From the NCBI GenBank assembly GCA_030044325.1, contig JASHWA010000464.1:1-8406 (forward strand): DNA of 8,406 nt, written 5' to 3'. Position 1 is the first letter of the stretch, and the number at the start of each line of letters is the position of its first letter. The notes below the pieces were generated by a model that saw only the letters and a program-made list of their open reading frames with translations, had not been told where the DNA came from and did no database searches. A program made the translations under genes and the position numbers. Below, one piece after another: positions 6,538 to 8,406 of this stretch. This DNA comes from Bryobacteraceae bacterium (GTDB lineage Bacteria > Acidobacteriota > Terriglobia > Bryobacterales > Bryobacteraceae).

Positions 6538-7710
6538 ATGTCTTGTTATATTTCTTCGAATAATGAACGACTTTATGTGGCGTTGGAGTCGAGTTACGGA
6601 ATTATTCCGACGATTACCAGCGGGAACCGGATTCCGCTTTTGAAATTCGCGGCGAAACAGGTTCCCGAGCAGACCACGCGCAAGGACAAGACCGGGACGC
6701 GGACGTTTGTGGGACTGCCGAACGCAATCCGGATGAACACGACGTGGGGCGTGAACACGCTGATGACGGAGTGGACCAATCAGACGGTGCAGCCGGCGTA
6801 TGGTCCGTTGTTTCAGGCGGCGATGGGCGGGACTCCGCTGTTTTTCAATGGCGGATCGGTCGCGGTTGTGACGGGGACGACGGGGATTCAGTTCGTGGCG
6901 CCGCACGGGTTGAGCGTGGGGCAGGCGATCACGTTTTCAAATGAGATGCGATTCGTGGCAGCGGTTCAGGATGAGTACACGATTTTCGTGAACGCGCCGT
7001 TCAACAATGCGTTGACGGCGGGGGCATCGATTGGGACTACGGTGACGTATGTGCTCGCCGAGGATTTGCCGAGCGTGAGCGTGTTCGATTACTGGGATCC
7101 GTCGAACGCGGTGATGCGGATTGTCGAGGGCGGGGCGGCGGACACGATGAAGATCAAGGTGAACGGGGATTACCAGGAGTTCGATTTTGCGGGTCCGGCT
7201 CGGGATTTGGTGGATAGCGCGAGTTTTCAGGCGGGGCAGGGCGGGTTGTCGAGTTTTCCGGCGGAGCCGACGGTTGCGACGTTCGACTACACGATCGTGC
7301 CGGGGCACTTGGGCGAGGTGTGGATGGGGATCACGCCGGCGGAGTTCATGACGCTGACGGCGGCGGAGCTGACGCTCGATAACGCTGTCGATCTTCGAGT
7401 GAAGGAGTTCGGAAGCGATTATGCGCAGTGCATCGCGGCGGGGACGAGGTCGGTGAAGTTGAATTTCGAGCTGTTCGAGATGGCGGATGCGCAGACGGCG
7501 GGGTTGTACCAGGCGGCGCGGTCGCGAACGCCGATCAGCGTGATGTTTCAGTTGGGCGAGCAGGCGACGCAGTTGTTCGGGGCGTACATGCCGCAGATGG
7601 TGCCGCAGGTTCCGGAATATGACGACGGCGAGACGCGGTTGCAATGGAAATTCTCGAACGATCGGGCGCAGGGGACGGCGGAGAACGAACTTTATGTCGC
7701 GTTCGGGTGA
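6538..7710 (+). CDS. Major tail tube protein with beta-rich inserted domain
   Basis: The product has 390 residues from the ATG at 6538. An in-frame ATG exists at 6496, but the 14 extra residues it adds are translated heptad repeat, and 6538 has AGGG just upstream, so 6538 is preferred. The ends (YVALESSYGIIPTI at about 13-26 and the LQWKFSNDRAQGTAENELYVAFG end) are typical of siphovirus tube proteins that stack as hexamers to form the tail. Residues about 100-173 look like a separate beta domain (VTGTTGIQFVAPHGLSVGQA, then FVAAVQDEYTIFVNAPF), probably displayed on the outside of the tube. Position after the terminator-like gene and before the chaperones supports the call. The lack of a sheath gene implies a non-contractile tail. 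Confidence 0.82.
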   Translation: MSCYISSNNERLYVALESSYGIIPTITSGNRIPLLKFAAKQVPEQTTRKDKTGTRTFVGLPNAIRMNTTWGVNTLMTEWTNQTVQPAYGPLFQAAMGGTPLFFNGGSVAVVTGTTGIQFVAPHGLSVGQAITFSNEMRFVAAVQDEYTIFVNAPFNNALTAGASIGTTVTYVLAEDLPSVSVFDYWDPSNAVMRIVEGGAADTMKIKVNGDYQEFDFAGPARDLVDSASFQAGQGGLSSFPAEPTVATFDYTIVPGHLGEVWMGITPAEFMTLTAAELTLDNAVDLRVKEFGSDYAQCIAAGTRSVKLNFELFEMADAQTAGLYQAARSRTPISVMFQLGEQATQLFGAYMPQMVPQVPEYDDGETRLQWKFSNDRAQGTAENELYVAFG

Positions 7711-8074
7711 GAAGTATGAGAGCACGGTGTGGTGCGAGTCGGAAACGCGGGCGGGGGTTCGATTCGGGATTCGGAGAGTTAGCTTCGGAAGGCGGATCGA
7801 ACTGGCGCGGAGGATTCGTGAGATCGGACATCGGGCGGAGTTTCTGGATGCTTCGGGAGATGCGCGGGAGAAGATGGACGCGGCGGTGATGGCGGCGGAG
7901 ATCGATCGGGCGTACCTCGAGTGGGGATTGGTCGGAGTGGAGGGGTTGGAGATCGACGGGGCTGCGGCGACGGCTGCGACGCTGATCGAGAGCGGGCCGA
8001 TAGAGGTGGCCGCGGAGGTTCTGGCGCGGATCAAGCGCGAGTGCGGGTTGACGGAAGACGAACGAAAAAACTGA
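7694..8074 (+). CDS. Tail assembly chaperone, zero-frame product (lambda gpG-like)
   Basis: The product has 126 residues and starts at an ATG overlapping the tail tube gene by 17 bases. It has an N-terminal beta segment (YESTVWCESETRAGVRFGIRRVSF), then helices (RIELARRIREIGHRAEFL, the MDAAVMAAEIDRAYLEWGLV region, and PIEVAAEVLARIKRECGL) and the ending TEDERKN. It resembles the small helical chaperones that coat the tape measure protein while the tail grows, and it lies exactly between tube and tape measure genes. The last codons CGA AAA AAC before TGA contain a slippery site in correct phase, so a fraction of ribosomes should continue in the -1 frame. The family was assigned from gene order, size and the frameshift site, not from a sequence match. 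Confidence 0.72.
   Translation: MSRSGEKYESTVWCESETRAGVRFGIRRVSFGRRIELARRIREIGHRAEFLDASGDAREKMDAAVMAAEIDRAYLEWGLVGVEGLEIDGAAATAATLIESGPIEVAAEVLARIKRECGLTEDERKN
8065..8071 (+). promoter_or_regulatory. -1 ribosomal frameshift slippery heptamer A AAA AAC
   Basis: The zero-frame codons read CGA AAA AAC TGA, so the heptamer has the X XXY YYZ form in the correct phase and touches the stop codon. After a one-base backward slip the next codon is CTG at 8071, and that frame stays open to 8400. The C-terminal part has no well-placed start codon of its own. Confidence 0.75.
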
Positions 8075-8400
8075 TTGTCGCATTCCATTTTCAGCAATCG
8101 AACCAGGCCGCGTGGCGATGCGACGAATGCAGGAGGCGCGGACTGGAGGAGCGGCGGCGGTGCGGATTTTTACCGGAGTCGCGACGGGGCGAGCGAAGGA
8201 TTGTGTGGGCGCGGGGGCGGGCGTCGACGGATGAATGCCCGAAGTCGACGGTTTCGGCGCAAAGTATCGAGTGGATTGAAAAATTCCTGACATGGAAATT
8301 TTCGGGCGGCGGCGCGCTGTGGGATTGGGCGGCGCGCGACGCGGATGCATTGTTGATTTTGGAAAGGGAGTGGAGAGATGGCCAGCAATCCGGTGAGTGA
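8071..8400 (+). CDS. C-terminal extension of tail assembly chaperone made by -1 frameshift (lambda GT-like)
   Basis: This frame supplies 109 residues that would be fused to the zero-frame chaperone, giving about 235 residues in total. It contains a cysteine set at fusion residues C143, C146, C157 and C182 (WRCDEC, RRC, ECP), which could bind zinc. A C-terminal helical part rich in Trp and acidic residues follows (SIEWIEKFLTWKF, then WDWAARDADALLILEREW). In lambda-type phages the GT extension recruits tail tube subunits to the chaperone-coated tape measure. The frame is open back to 7822, but its first usable start, GTG at 7921, has no ribosome-binding site, and there is no start close to 8071. 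Frameshifting is therefore the best explanation. Codon use after 8071 looks like the neighbours. It overlaps the next gene by 23 bases. Confidence 0.65.
   Translation: MIVAFHFQQSNQAAWRCDECRRRGLEERRRCGFLPESRRGERRIVWARGRASTDECPKSTVSAQSIEWIEKFLTWKFSGGGALWDWAARDADALLILEREWRDGQQSGE
8075..8126 (+). promoter_or_regulatory. Possible frameshift-stimulating stem-loop
   Basis: GTCGCAT (8077-8083) pairs with ATGCGAC (8118-8124), extended by U-A and U-G pairs to about ten base pairs. The core stem starts five bases after the slippery site, within the usual spacing. The 32-base loop also holds a small GCC/GGC hairpin at 8107-8116. The structure was read by eye and its energy was not calculated. Confidence 0.45.
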
Positions 8401-8406
8401 GGTGCA
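8378..8406 (+). CDS. Start of probable tail tape measure gene (truncated by window)
   Basis: Only nine full codons are visible (MASNPVSEV). The ATG has GGGAG at 8366-8370, seven bases upstream, which is good spacing. The frame differs from the preceding extension, which it overlaps by 23 bases. The gene after a G/GT-type chaperone pair is normally the tape measure protein that sets tail length, and tape measure proteins often begin in this way. The identity is inferred from position. Confidence 0.55.

Noticed and set aside
7921..8070. Independent start of the second chaperone frame at GTG 7921
   Set aside because: There is no Shine-Dalgarno sequence before it, and the segment up to 8070 would be a shadow of the zero-frame gene.
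6937..8097. Long minus-strand open frame opposite tail tube and chaperone genes
   Set aside because: It is antisense to two supported genes and its composition is that of a shadow frame.
8075..8290. TTG-initiated frame after the first chaperone gene
   Set aside because: It lacks a ribosome site and its product is low-complexity, while the -1 frame is coding-like, extends to the next gene and is reached by the slippery site.

Overview
The window is the head-and-tail-tube part of a tailed-phage late operon, probably from a siphovirus-like prophage in a GC-rich bacterium. All supported genes lie on the + strand and are tightly packed. The coding strand is G-rich (GCG, GGG, CGG and GAG codons dominate). 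Together with the protein types this suggests a host such as Acidobacteriota (Solibacter/Bryobacter-like). That host assignment is inference and would need a database search.

Layout: 1-174 is the C-terminal end of a two-helix membrane protein that resembles the end of an LptF/LptG permease, so it may be host chromosome. A relatively AT-rich spacer (175-373) with a perfect 14-bp palindrome follows. The phage genes then run in packaging and assembly order: a small charged protein in the terminase small-subunit position (374-646), terminase large subunit (604-1923), portal of DUF4055 type (1965-3317), scaffolding-like coiled-coil protein (3310-3813), P22 gp5-like major capsid protein (4000-4914), a small head protein of unknown role (4979-5203), a head-tail connector fused to an Ig-like domain (5204-5971), a tail-terminator-like protein (5976-6473), the tail tube protein (6538-7710), a tail assembly chaperone pair (7694-8074 and, by -1 frameshift, to 8400), and the first codons of what should be the tape measure gene (8378 onward).

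How the genes would work together: scaffold and coat protein assemble a procapsid on the portal ring, and terminase fills it with DNA. The connector and terminator proteins close the neck and join it to a tail of stacked tube protein. The chaperone and its frameshifted extension coat the tape measure during tail assembly. A tube protein, a terminator and a G/GT-type chaperone pair, with no sheath gene in the visible tail segment, point to a long non-contractile tail. No integrase, lysis, replication or regulatory protein gene is visible.

The most interesting signals are not protein families. (1) A textbook slippery heptamer A AAA AAC sits in the correct phase directly before the stop codon of the first chaperone gene, with a possible stimulatory stem downstream. 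(2) Degenerate 7-bp-periodic repeats (consensus near CAGGNNC) fill three of the four intercistronic gaps. (3) The major capsid gene is bracketed by two terminator-like hairpins with no room for a promoter after the first. I found no sign of a wholly new system such as a defence locus.
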